DNA from: Acidimicrobiia bacterium
Lineage (GTDB): Bacteria; Actinomycetota; Acidimicrobiia; Acidimicrobiales; AC-14
Length of the DNA: 29,203 bases
Assembly: GCA_019243595.1 (NCBI GenBank)
Contig: JAFAUA010000077.1
Location: forward strand, 1-29,203
Reading direction: 5' to 3'
Under the pieces are notes generated by a model. That model was not told where the DNA came from. It was given only the letters and a program-made list of their open reading frames with translations, and searched no databases. Below, in pieces: positions 13,607 through 21,478 of this stretch. The position numbers and the translations under genes were made by a program. How positions within the stretch are numbered: the first letter of the stretch is position 1; the number at the start of each line of letters is the position of its first letter.

Positions 13607-14947
13607 ATGGCAGTATCGAACGCCGTCATCACTGATACCGGTCGGCCGCAAGGCCGCGCCGCGGCCTTGGCCGGCGCCGTCGTCGTTGTCGCCGTGGTCG
13701 TCACGTGGCTGGCGAACCTTCCCCATGGTGCCGGCGCCGGGCTGACCGCTGTGGGTCAGCTGACCGGCTTCGGGTGCTCGATCTGCGCGCTCGTCGCCGT
13801 AACCCTGATGGCGCGCATTCCGGTCGTCACCAACGTCGTGGGTTCGGACAACAGCGTGCGCTGGCACCGTTGGGCGTCAACCGCGACTGTTGTCCTGCTC
13901 GCCGTGCACGTCGTCACGCTCGTTGCGGGCTACGCGGCGGCCGACAAAGCCAGCGCGGCCCACGAGATCTCGACCCTGGTGACGACATACCCGTGGATGC
14001 TGTCGGCGACGGTCGCCGCCGTGATCATGGTGGCGGTCGCCGTCACGTCGGTGCGGCGGGCTCGGTCGAGGATGAAGTACGAAACGTGGCTGTTCGCCCA
14101 CTGGTACATCTATCCGGCGCTGTTCCTGGCGTTCGGCCACGAGATCACCGACGGCGCCAGCTTCGTGCATGCGACGATGCCGACGCTGGCGTGGACGTGG
14201 CTCCACCTGGTCGTGGCGTGCGCCCTCGTCTGGTACCGCGTCCTTGTCCCGGCACGACAGATGGCGGCCCACCCGATGATCGTCGAGGGCGTACACCTCG
14301 AGAGCAAAGCGGCCGTCACGGTCACGCTTGCCGGGCGCCGTCTCGACGAGTACGGCGGCGAGGCGGGGCAGCACATCCGGATCCGCTTCCTTACGCGCAA
14401 CGGTTGGTGGCAGTCCCATCCGTTCTCCTTTTCGGCGGCACCGACCTCCACACGCTGGCGGATCACGGCTGCTGTCGAAGGCGACTTCACGAGCCGTTTG
14501 CGCGCCCTGCGTCCGGGCACCCGCGCCGTGGTGAGTGGCGTATACGGCAGCCTGACCGTGGGGCACCGGCGCACGCGCCGGGTGCTGCTCGTCGGTGGCG
14601 GAAGTGGCATCACGCCGCTGCGGGCGCTGCTCGAGGCGTTCCCGGCGGGCACCGATGTGCGGGTCGTGTACCGCGCCCGAACGCCAGATGACCTCATGCT
14701 CAAGAGCGAACTCGACGCGCTGGCGGCGGCGCGCGGCAATGAGGTCGACTACCTCCTCGGTCGCCGAAGCGCCGACCCCCGCCAGGACGTCATCTCCCCA
14801 CCCTCCCTGCGCGCCCTCGTGCCCGACGCGCCTGCCCGTGACGCGTACGTGTGTGGCCGCTCAGGGTTCGTCGACGCCGTCGTCTGGTCGCTCCGCGCCA
14901 ACGGTGTGCCGGAGGCGCAGATCCATACCGAGCGCTTCGATGTCTGA
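13607..14947 (+). CDS. Membrane ferric-reductase-like flavoprotein (FAD/NAD(P) binding)
   Basis: A 446-residue membrane oxidoreductase. GGAGG lies 7 bases before the ATG at 13607, which decides the start over a TTG six codons upstream. The N-terminal 215 residues hold about five to six hydrophobic helices with histidines that could ligate haem (WHRWAS, LLAVHVVTL, FAHWYIYP, AFGHEIT), as in the ferric reductase transmembrane domain. The C-terminal half is a ferredoxin-reductase module: HPFSFSAAP (FAD site), RVLLVGGGSGITPLRALL (nucleotide site) and AYVCGRSGFVDAV. There is no 2Fe-2S domain. It would carry electrons from NAD(P)H via FAD and haem across the membrane. The next two genes make and load an FMN-carrying partner, so they probably form one electron-transfer chain. 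Confidence 0.88.
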   Translation: MAVSNAVITDTGRPQGRAAALAGAVVVVAVVVTWLANLPHGAGAGLTAVGQLTGFGCSICALVAVTLMARIPVVTNVVGSDNSVRWHRWASTATVVLLAVHVVTLVAGYAAADKASAAHEISTLVTTYPWMLSATVAAVIMVAVAVTSVRRARSRMKYETWLFAHWYIYPALFLAFGHEITDGASFVHATMPTLAWTWLHLVVACALVWYRVLVPARQMAAHPMIVEGVHLESKAAVTVTLAGRRLDEYGGEAGQHIRIRFLTRNGWWQSHPFSFSAAPTSTRWRITAAVEGDFTSRLRALRPGTRAVVSGVYGSLTVGHRRTRRVLLVGGGSGITPLRALLEAFPAGTDVRVVYRARTPDDLMLKSELDALAAARGNEVDYLLGRRSADPRQDVISPPSLRALVPDAPARDAYVCGRSGFVDAVVWSLRANGVPEAQIHTERFDV

Positions 14948-14956
14948 GGTTCGCTA

Positions 14957-15448
14957 GTGAAACGCGCAGTCCCCGCCATAGCCCTGTCTGCCGCCGGGCT
15001 GACCTGGCTCCTCCACGCCCAAGGCGTGATCGATACGAACCCCGCGACTCGCGGGAGCACGCCTGCGGCCGCGCCGCCCGCAGGCGGGGACACTTCGACC
15101 ACGGCCAGCCCACCGACGTCCGAGCCGTCCCAGACCACACCGACCACAAAGCCCGCCCCGTCGGGCAACCGTACGGTTGACGGCCCGGTGGTCCAAACAC
15201 GATTCGGACCTGTCGAAGTCGAGCTGGTCCTCGTCGGCGGACGAATCGCGGACGTGAAGGCGCTCGAGTATCCGAACGAGGCGCGTCGGTCACAGTTCAT
15301 CAGCGAGCAGGCTCTGCCGGTGCTCCACGACGAGGTGCTCCAGGCCCAGAGCGCGAACATTGACACCGTGAGCGGCGCCACGTACACGTCGGACGCGTAC
15401 GGTCAGTCACTTCAGGCCGCGCTCGACAAGGCGGGTATCACGCAGTGA
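14957..15448 (+). CDS. Exported FMN-binding domain protein
   Basis: A 163-residue protein starting at GTG 14957, nine bases after the reductase stop. A short hydrophobic N-terminus (AVPAIALSAAGLTWLLHAQG) is followed by a Thr/Pro/Ser-rich linker (residues 30-75) and an FMN-binding domain. The flavinylation motif D136-TVSGAT142 near the end has T142 as the predicted residue that receives FMN by phosphoester bond, as in NqrC and RnfG. The domain would face outside the membrane. The last 4 bases overlap the ApbE gene (GTGA), so carrier and loading enzyme are made together. Either the N-terminus stays as an anchor or it is cleaved; no lipobox is present. Confidence 0.88.
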   Translation: MKRAVPAIALSAAGLTWLLHAQGVIDTNPATRGSTPAAAPPAGGDTSTTASPPTSEPSQTTPTTKPAPSGNRTVDGPVVQTRFGPVEVELVLVGGRIADVKALEYPNEARRSQFISEQALPVLHDEVLQAQSANIDTVSGATYTSDAYGQSLQAALDKAGITQ

Positions 15449-16188
15449 CGGCGGTCCGCCGGGTCGAACACGTCATGGGCACGGCCGTGTCATTTCTCGT
15501 GCACGCTGATGCCGACGTCGACGTGGACGTGGCCATGGATGAGGCGGTCGCCTGGCTGCACGAGGTCGACGACCGGTTCACCACCTACCGCTCGGGCAGC
15601 GAATGGCTGCGGTACTGCGCCGGACAGCTCGCACCGGGCGAGCTTCATGCGGACATCCGCCACGTCCTCGAACGGACCGACCAGTTGACGCGGGCGACTC
15701 AGGGGGCCTTCCGCATCGATGCCGACCCGAACCGATGCGCCGACCCGGCTGCCTACGTGAAGGGCTGGGCCGTGCAGCGGGCGGCCGACATCCTCGTGGC
15801 GGCGGGAGCGCGTGGCGTGTGCGTCAACGGCGGTGGTGACATCGCCGCATGGCGGATTCACGGCGCCTGGCGGATAGGAATACAGGACCCCTTCGACGCC
15901 TCTCGGGTCGTCGCAGTCGTCGAGGTCGACTGCGGGGCCGTGGCGACATCGGGCTCGTATGAGCGGGGCGATCATGTCTTCGACCCGCGGACCGGCGCTG
16001 CGGCACGCGGGCTTGCCAGCGTGACCGTCGTGGGCCCCGACCTGGGCACCGCCGACGCCTACGCGACCGCCGCCTTTGCCCTCGGGCGCGACGCACCCGA
16101 CCTGTTGCGGACGCTCGACGGCTACGGCGCCTTCCTCGTCGACGACGCAGGCGCGACGGAGACGATCGGGCTGCCGACCGCCGCCTGA
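15445..16188 (+). CDS. apbE: FAD:protein FMN transferase (ApbE family)
   Basis: A 247-residue flavin transferase that attaches FMN from FAD to Thr in SGAT motifs. Typical stretches are EHVMGTAVSFLVHAD near the start, DDRFTTYRSGSE, GAFRIDADP, PAAYVKGWAVQRAADIL, GVCVNGGGDIAAW, ATSGSYERGDHVFDPRTG and LGTADAYATAAFALG. It is shorter than many ApbE proteins and has no export signal, so attachment may happen in the cytoplasm before export of its partner; that is inference. The GTG at 15445 overlaps the FMN-binding gene by four bases. The partner next door carries the acceptor motif. Confidence 0.93.
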   Translation: MTAVRRVEHVMGTAVSFLVHADADVDVDVAMDEAVAWLHEVDDRFTTYRSGSEWLRYCAGQLAPGELHADIRHVLERTDQLTRATQGAFRIDADPNRCADPAAYVKGWAVQRAADILVAAGARGVCVNGGGDIAAWRIHGAWRIGIQDPFDASRVVAVVEVDCGAVATSGSYERGDHVFDPRTGAAARGLASVTVVGPDLGTADAYATAAFALGRDAPDLLRTLDGYGAFLVDDAGATETIGLPTAA

Positions 16189-16226
16189 CGCATAGCGGGC
16201 GCGGAATGGGGAAGGGTGTAGGGGAG

Positions 16227-16538
16227 ATGAGCTCCCAACCACCCCCGCCGCCGTCCTCGCCGCCCTCACCCGAAGGCCAGCCGGTCGAAGTGCGCGAGGT
16301 GTCGGGGCTGAGTGCCCGTGCCATTGCGTTCTTCGTCCTCGCCATCCTCCTGCTGGTGTTCATGCTGGAGAACACCAAGGAGGCGAAGGTCCACCTCTTC
16401 TTCTGGCACCTGAACCTGCCGCTGTGGTTTGTGATCTTCGGCTGCGCTCTGGCGGGAGCGATCCTGTGGGAGGCCTTCGGCGCCGTCCGTCGGCATCGTC
16501 GACGGAAGGCCCGGAAGGAGACGCGGGCCAAGAACTGA
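16227..16538 (+). CDS. LapA-like (DUF1049-type) small membrane protein
   Basis: A 103-residue protein. After a Pro-rich N-terminus (SSQPPPPPSSPPSPEGQPVEV) come two membrane helices (about residues 29-44, AIAFFVLAILLLVFML, and 58-77, LPLWFVIFGCALAGAIL) separated by ENTKEAKVHLFFWHLN, the hallmark of the LapA family. A basic tail (RRHRRRKARKETRAKN) stays in the cytoplasm. LapA-like proteins act in envelope or lipopolysaccharide assembly in proteobacteria; their role in actinobacteria is not established. The start could also be the ATG seven codons earlier at 16206; GGGGAG directly before 16227 is too close for ideal spacing, so both remain possible. Confidence 0.78.
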   Translation: MSSQPPPPPSSPPSPEGQPVEVREVSGLSARAIAFFVLAILLLVFMLENTKEAKVHLFFWHLNLPLWFVIFGCALAGAILWEAFGAVRRHRRRKARKETRAKN

Positions 16539-16559
16539 CGCCGGCGTCAGGGTCGGCGC

Positions 16560-16565
16560 TAGCGT
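16560..16565 (+). promoter_or_regulatory. Likely -10 box (TAGCGT) for the amidohydrolase operon
   Basis: TAGCGT fits the TANNNT -10 pattern and ends 8 bases before the ATG at 16574, with no ribosome site. This suggests leaderless transcription of the amidohydrolase-P450-M24 cluster. Confidence 0.38.
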
Positions 16566-16573
16566 GACCCGTG

Positions 16574-17809
16574 ATGGACGAGCTGCCGAAGATCATCAGT
16601 GTCGACGACCACGTCGTCGAGCCGTCACACGTCTGGCAGACGTGGCTCCCCGAGAAGTACCGGGCTCAAGGACCCCACGTCGAGCGCAAGCGGTGGGGCG
16701 ACTTCAAGCACATGGCGGGCGCCAAGTACCAGATGCACGAGGACCCCGAGGGCCTGTGGGGCGACGCTTGGTACTACGAGGATCGACTGATCTACGTCCA
16801 CAAGAAGTTCGTCGCCATCCCCCAAGAGGCGATCACCCCGGGAGCCGATGGTGACCTCCCCAACTTCGACCGTTCGAAGATGGAGATGGTCGCCCTCACC
16901 TACGACGACATGATCCCCGGGTGCTACGACCGCGACGCCCGCATCAAGGACTTCGAGATGAACTGGATGGACGGCTCGCTGCCGTTCCCCACGTTCCCTC
17001 GCTTCTGCGGCCAGACGTTCTATGAAGGCAACGACAAGGAGCTGGGGCTCGCCTGCGTGCAGGCCTACAACGACTGGATGGTCGAGGAGTGGTGCGGCCC
17101 GTCCGGCGGCGTGAACATTCCCCTCTGCCTCATCCCGCTGTGGGACGTCGAGCTGGCCGCCAAGGAGACCCAGCGCAACGCCGACCGCGGCGTGCGTGCG
17201 ATCTGCTTCAGCGAGCTCCCCCACCACCTCAAGCTGCCGACGATCCACTCCGGCGAGTGGGATCCGCTGTTCCAGGTGTGCAACGACAACGGCGTCACCC
17301 TCTGCATGCACATCGGGTCGTCGTCGACCAACCCGGCGGCCTCACCCGACGCGCCCGGCGGCGTCGGCGGCACGCTCGCCTTCAACAACTCGATGGCGTC
17401 GCTGGCCGACTGGTTGTTCTCGGGCAAGCTCATCCAGTTCCCGAAGCTGAAGCTCGCCTACTCGGAGGGCCAGATCGGCTGGATTCCCTACGCCCTCGAG
17501 CGGGCCGACACCGTGTGGGAACAGCACGACAGCTGGCAGCACTCCAAGGAGCGCATTCCCGAGCCGCCGTCGACCTACTACCACGGGCGGATCTTCGGCT
17601 GCTTCACCGCCGACCACCACGGCCTGCACAACCTCGACGCCGTGGGCCGCGACAACATCTGCTTCGAGGTCGACTACCCGCACACGGACACGACCTGGCC
17701 GTACTCCAAGGCGTACGTCGAGAAGATCACGGCGCACCTCGACGACCAGATGACCTACAAGGTGCTGCGGGGCAACGCCATCAAGATGCTGGAGCTGGAC
17801 CGGAAGTAA
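16574..17809 (+). CDS. Amidohydrolase family protein (metal-dependent TIM-barrel hydrolase)
   Basis: A 411-residue protein of the amidohydrolase-2 family, related to ACMSD-type decarboxylases and hydrolases. The start ISVDDHVVEPSHVWQTWLP contains the first metal-ligand region (DDHVVEP, in place of the more usual DxHxxE form). Further typical parts are a histidine in LCMHIGSSS, the SGKLIQFPKLKLAYSEGQIGWIPYALERAD block and FEVDYPHTDTTWP with the C-terminal active-site Asp. Such proteins in actinobacteria hydrolyse or decarboxylate ring-cleavage or lipid-like intermediates; the substrate is unknown. The ATG at 16574 is chosen over the GTG one codon upstream because of the -10 spacing. It is followed 7 bases later by the P450 gene, in a likely operon. 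Confidence 0.9.
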   Translation: MDELPKIISVDDHVVEPSHVWQTWLPEKYRAQGPHVERKRWGDFKHMAGAKYQMHEDPEGLWGDAWYYEDRLIYVHKKFVAIPQEAITPGADGDLPNFDRSKMEMVALTYDDMIPGCYDRDARIKDFEMNWMDGSLPFPTFPRFCGQTFYEGNDKELGLACVQAYNDWMVEEWCGPSGGVNIPLCLIPLWDVELAAKETQRNADRGVRAICFSELPHHLKLPTIHSGEWDPLFQVCNDNGVTLCMHIGSSSTNPAASPDAPGGVGGTLAFNNSMASLADWLFSGKLIQFPKLKLAYSEGQIGWIPYALERADTVWEQHDSWQHSKERIPEPPSTYYHGRIFGCFTADHHGLHNLDAVGRDNICFEVDYPHTDTTWPYSKAYVEKITAHLDDQMTYKVLRGNAIKMLELDRK

Positions 17810-17816
17810 CCCGGCC

Positions 17817-19010
17817 ATGGCCGGCACCTTCAATCCTTTCGACGCCGAGCAGGCCCACAACTCGTGGCCGCTGCTCGCCGAGCTGCGCGAGCGGTCGGCC
17901 GTCGTCGACATCGGCGACGGCATGGCCTACGTGACTCGCCATGCCGAGTGCCGGCAGTTGCTGCGGGACACCGAGGGGTTCTCCAGCGCTCAGGGCTTCA
18001 AGGCGCCTGGGGTGGTGGTCCCTCTCGAAGACCGCACGCTCGGCGAGCTCGACCCCCCGAACCACACACTCGTCCGCCGCGTGATGGTGACCGCGCTCAC
18101 GCCGAAGTCGGTTCGCGCCGCCGAGCCCTACATCGAGGCCAAAGCGTCGGCGCTGCTCGACGCCCTGCCCGCGACCGGACCGGTGGATCTGGTGCCGACC
18201 TTCACCGGTCCCCTGCCGAACTCCTCGACCATGCACCTGCTCGGCTTTCCCGAGGACGACGGTCCGCAGATCATGGCGTGGGCCAAGGGCCTCATCGAGA
18301 GCGGCTTCCCCGCGACCCACCGCAACCGCGACGGTGTGTTCGGATTCGCCGAGGGCTTTCCGGAGTTCGCCGGCTACATCGACGACCGGATCGCCGAGCG
18401 GCGGTCCGAACCCCGCGACGACGTCACGACCAAGCTGCTCGAGCTCGAGGTCGACGGCGAGCGGCTCACACCGCCCCAGCTGCGGGCCATGGTGCGCAAC
18501 CTCATCACGGGCGGCCTGACGACCACCAGCCAGCTGCTCGGCAACCTGCTCTACGCCCTGTTCACGTTGCCGGACCTCGAGGATCGTCTGCGTGAAGATC
18601 CAGAGGCGACGTCGCGAGCCATCGATGAGAGCCTGCGCCTGTCGCCGCCGGTGATGTTCATCCCGCGCGGGTGCCGGCGGGAAACGGAGGTCGACGGCAC
18701 CGAGCTGGAGCCGGGCCAGCGGGTCGTGATGGGCACAGCGTGCGCCAACCGCGACGAGACCGTCTTCGAACACGGCGACGACTTCGACGTCGACCGGCCC
18801 AACGGCAGCGACCACCTCACGTTCGGGTACGGGCCGCACTTCTGCCCCGGCGCCCCGTTCGCACGCGCCGTCGCCCGGATCGCGGTCACCACCTTTCTCC
18901 GGCACTTCAAGCCCGGGACGGTGCGTCTCGTCGACGGGTTCGAGTTCCAGAACGTGCCCGCCTTCTTCGAGACCGGGCCCGCCCGTCTCGACGTGGAGAT
19001 CGCACGGTAG
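17817..19010 (+). CDS. Cytochrome P450
   Basis: A 397-residue soluble bacterial P450. The K-helix motif is E271-SL-R274, and the haem loop FGYGPHFCPGAPFARA provides the thiolate ligand C343. The I-helix reads NLITGGLTTTSQ: the acidic residue of the usual (A/G)-G-x-(D/E)-T-(T/S) is replaced by T235. The B-C region and meander (RPNGSDHLTFG) look normal. It would insert oxygen from O2 using electrons from a ferredoxin that is not encoded nearby. The start is ATG 17817, 7 bases after the amidohydrolase stop. Steroid- or lipid-type hydroxylation is common for actinobacterial P450s, but the substrate cannot be read here. Confidence 0.93.
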   Translation: MAGTFNPFDAEQAHNSWPLLAELRERSAVVDIGDGMAYVTRHAECRQLLRDTEGFSSAQGFKAPGVVVPLEDRTLGELDPPNHTLVRRVMVTALTPKSVRAAEPYIEAKASALLDALPATGPVDLVPTFTGPLPNSSTMHLLGFPEDDGPQIMAWAKGLIESGFPATHRNRDGVFGFAEGFPEFAGYIDDRIAERRSEPRDDVTTKLLELEVDGERLTPPQLRAMVRNLITGGLTTTSQLLGNLLYALFTLPDLEDRLREDPEATSRAIDESLRLSPPVMFIPRGCRRETEVDGTELEPGQRVVMGTACANRDETVFEHGDDFDVDRPNGSDHLTFGYGPHFCPGAPFARAVARIAVTTFLRHFKPGTVRLVDGFEFQNVPAFFETGPARLDVEIAR

Positions 19011-19039
19011 CCACGCCCCACCCGCGGCTCGTCGCCCAG

Positions 19040-20089
19040 ATGGAGGCGCAGGGCGTCGACGTCGTCGTCCTGTGCGGCGAGAACAATGTCGCCTACGCGA
19101 CCGGCCACGCAGCGCCGTCCCAGGAGCCGGCGCGTGCTGGAGCGACGAGAACGGTCGCGATCCTCACCAGGACCGACGTGCGCCTGCTCACGCCCCCGCC
19201 GCTCGACTTCGACGATGGTGTCCGAGAACTGGCGGCCGCGATCGGCGACCACGCGGGGACACTCGCGATCGACGAATACCCGTCGATGCTCGTCCACGCG
19301 GCACTGGCGCCACACGCGCCGGTGGACGCCCGGCCCCTTCTCACCGCCGCCAAGTTCGTGAAGATGCCCGCTGAGCTCGATGCCATGCGCCGGGCGCAGC
19401 GGATCAACGAGCAGGCGATGGACGACGTCTTGCCCGCCCTGCGGCCGGGAATCCGCGACACCGACCTCAGCGCGCTGTTCTTCCGCCGGATCTTCGAGCT
19501 GGGTGCGACCGGCAACACCGTCGACCCGATCTGGAACGTGCTGCCGACGTCGCTGGCCGACGGGCCGTTCACGTTCACCGGCCACCTGCCGTTCCCGCTC
19601 CCCGCGGTCGGGCGTGTGCTCGAGAAGGGCGACGTGATCTTCAACGACGCCGGCATCGACTTCAACGGCTGGGCATCGGACTTCGGCCGGACGTGGTACG
19701 TCGGCGTCGATCCGGATGCCCGTCAGCGGTCGCAGTTCCGCCGCTACCTCGAGATCGTCGAGGCTTGCCGCGCCATCATCAAGCCCGGCGCCAGCGCGTG
19801 GGACGTGGCCATCGCCGCTCGCGAGGCCAACGGCGGCCAACCGCCGTGGTTCCCACACTTGTACGTCGCCCACGGGATCGGCACCGACAGCGCCGAGCTG
19901 CCCTTCTGCGGCACCGACCTCGGCGCGGAGATCGAGTCGCAGGTGATTTTCGAGCCCGGGACCGTGTTGGTCCTGGAGCCCGTGGTGTGGGACGACGGCC
20001 ACGGCGGCTACCGGGCCGAGGAGGTCATCGTCGTGACCGACGGCGGGTGCGAGCTGCTCACCGACTATCCGCACGCACCGTATGAGTAA
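19040..20089 (+). CDS. M24 family metallopeptidase (Xaa-Pro aminopeptidase/prolidase-like)
   Basis: A 349-residue protein with the creatinase/prolidase N-domain (DVVVLCGENNVAYATGH) and the pita-bread catalytic domain. All five dinuclear metal ligands are present: D203 and D214 (FNDAGIDFNGWASDFGRTW), H278 (AHGIGTD), E313 (LEPVVW) and E327 (YRAEEVIVV). This predicts an active metal-dependent aminopeptidase or related hydrolase. The first in-frame standard start is ATG 19040, but the ten codons before it (TPHPRLVAQ) look family-like, so the true start may be a non-standard codon or the N-terminus may be short. The stop overlaps the next M24 gene by 8 bases, suggesting the two act together. Confidence 0.85.
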   Translation: MEAQGVDVVVLCGENNVAYATGHAAPSQEPARAGATRTVAILTRTDVRLLTPPPLDFDDGVRELAAAIGDHAGTLAIDEYPSMLVHAALAPHAPVDARPLLTAAKFVKMPAELDAMRRAQRINEQAMDDVLPALRPGIRDTDLSALFFRRIFELGATGNTVDPIWNVLPTSLADGPFTFTGHLPFPLPAVGRVLEKGDVIFNDAGIDFNGWASDFGRTWYVGVDPDARQRSQFRRYLEIVEACRAIIKPGASAWDVAIAAREANGGQPPWFPHLYVAHGIGTDSAELPFCGTDLGAEIESQVIFEPGTVLVLEPVVWDDGHGGYRAEEVIVVTDGGCELLTDYPHAPYE

Positions 20090-20951
20090 GGAGCGTGTCC
20101 TCGACGAGATGGGGCGTCGGGAGGTCGACGTGCTCATCCTGGGCCGTGAGGGAAATGCCCGGGCCGTCTCCGGTGCCCACCGCCTGTTCCTGGCCGGCGA
20201 GCGGGCATTCTCTCCCGGCTGCGTCGTCGTGGCCGAGACGGGTGCGGTGCACGTCTTGTCGGTCACCGACTTCGGAGTCCCGGCCGACGCCCACCTCTAC
20301 CCGCCGTCCTGGAACCCGGCCACGCTGGTCGGGCGCGTCGCCGCCCTCCCGGGAGTGCGGTCCGCCAAGCGCGTCGGCGTCGACGGCATCACCCCGCTGT
20401 TCGAGGCGCTCTTGACGGCTGCAGTGCCGGACGCCTCGCTCGTCGACGGAGAGGCGATCATGCGCGCCGCCCGGCGCATCAAGTCGCCAGACGAGGTCGA
20501 TCACCTGCGCGCCGCCGCGGCCGTAGCCCGGTCGACAATGGCCGTGGCCCTGAACGGCGTGGCGCGCGGCCTCGACGACAGCGGCGTTGTGGCCCTGGCC
20601 ATGGAGGCGATGGCAGCCGAAGGCACGACGACCGCCGCCTTCGAGCCGCGGATCTCCCGCGCCGGCCAACGGGTCACGGTCGCCGTGGGCGTGCTGCGCG
20701 ACGGCTGGGAGGCCGACGTAACGCGCACCGCGCCGGAGGTCGACAGACCGGCTGAGCTCGTCGCCGCGATCGCGCGCTGCCATCCTGGCGTTGCCGTCGC
20801 TGACGTCGGCGCCGACGTGCACGGCGTGGGTTGCGGCTACGAGGCGCTGCCGGCCGACGAGCGCCTCGAGCCCGGGATGGTGCTGTCGGTGAGCGTCGCC
20901 GGAGCCGGCGACACCGTGCTGGTCACCGAGGACGCACCGGAGGTGCTCTAA
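20082..20951 (+). CDS. M24-fold protein with degenerate metal site (creatinase-like/pseudoenzyme)
   Basis: A 289-residue relative of the preceding gene. The N-terminal domain (DVLILGREGNARAVSGAHRLF) and a helix with AARRIKSPDEVDHLRAAA match the family. In the catalytic domain only D212 (EADVTRT) and H247 (VHGVGCG) remain. The first Asp is A201, the first Glu is S271 and the last Glu falls in GDTVLV without Glu. So it should not hold a dinuclear metal site. It may be a metal-free creatinase-like hydrolase or a non-catalytic partner of the upstream active enzyme. ATG 20082 overlaps that gene by 8 bases; the 3' end overlaps the MarR gene on the other strand by 4. Confidence 0.82.
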   Translation: MSKERVLDEMGRREVDVLILGREGNARAVSGAHRLFLAGERAFSPGCVVVAETGAVHVLSVTDFGVPADAHLYPPSWNPATLVGRVAALPGVRSAKRVGVDGITPLFEALLTAAVPDASLVDGEAIMRAARRIKSPDEVDHLRAAAAVARSTMAVALNGVARGLDDSGVVALAMEAMAAEGTTTAAFEPRISRAGQRVTVAVGVLRDGWEADVTRTAPEVDRPAELVAAIARCHPGVAVADVGADVHGVGCGYEALPADERLEPGMVLSVSVAGAGDTVLVTEDAPEVL

Positions 20952-21478
20952 CCGAGCGCGGCGCGCGTCACCGGGCAGGGCTCATCGCGTGGCGCCCCGC
21001 ACGCCTCGGTGTCGCAGAGCCGGCACATCGCAGGGCCCGGTCGGCGACCACGGATGAGTCCGATCAGGAGCTTGTCGACGATGGCCGCAAGCGCCGCCCG
21101 CTCGCCGTCATCCAGCGGCGCGAGCACCTCCTCGAGCAGGTCGTGCCGCGCCTCAACGGTCGCTCGCGCCGCCCGCCGCCCTTTCGCCGTCAGGACGATC
21201 GTCCGCACTCGGGCGTCGGCGCCCGGCCGGCGGGTGACCAGGCCGTCGCGCTCGAGTACGTCCACCAGGCGCACGCCGCCCGAGGGAGTGAGCCCCATCA
21301 CCCGGCGGAGCGTGTCCACGCTCGGCGGCGCTCCGAACCACCGGTCGAGCACCGACAAAGCGGTGGCCGCCGACAACGAACGCTCGTCGCCGCTCGTGAC
21401 GGCCAGCTGCATCCGATCGGTCAACCGCAGCGCAAGCGCTCCGAGCCTGTTCACCCCGGCGTCGAAGCCGCCGGTCAC
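20948..21478 (-). CDS. MarR family transcriptional regulator with C-terminal Cys cluster
   Basis: A 176-residue winged-helix regulator. The start is GTG 21478, four bases overlapping the DUF3224 stop (GTGA); an upstream extension is shadow coding. The MarR core shows LDRWFGAPPSVDTLRRVMGLTPSGGVRLVDVLERDGLVTRRPGADARVRTIVLTAKG, the helix-turn-helix and wing. The C-terminal tail carries four cysteines, C152-x2-C155-x4-C160-x7-C168, which could bind a metal or Fe-S cluster or act as a thiol switch. A palindrome upstream of the operon is a good candidate operator, pointing to autoregulation. Inducer unknown. Confidence 0.85.
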   Translation of the reverse strand: MTGGFDAGVNRLGALALRLTDRMQLAVTSGDERSLSAATALSVLDRWFGAPPSVDTLRRVMGLTPSGGVRLVDVLERDGLVTRRPGADARVRTIVLTAKGRRAARATVEARHDLLEEVLAPLDDGERAALAAIVDKLLIGLIRGRRPGPAMCRLCDTEACGAPRDEPCPVTRAALG

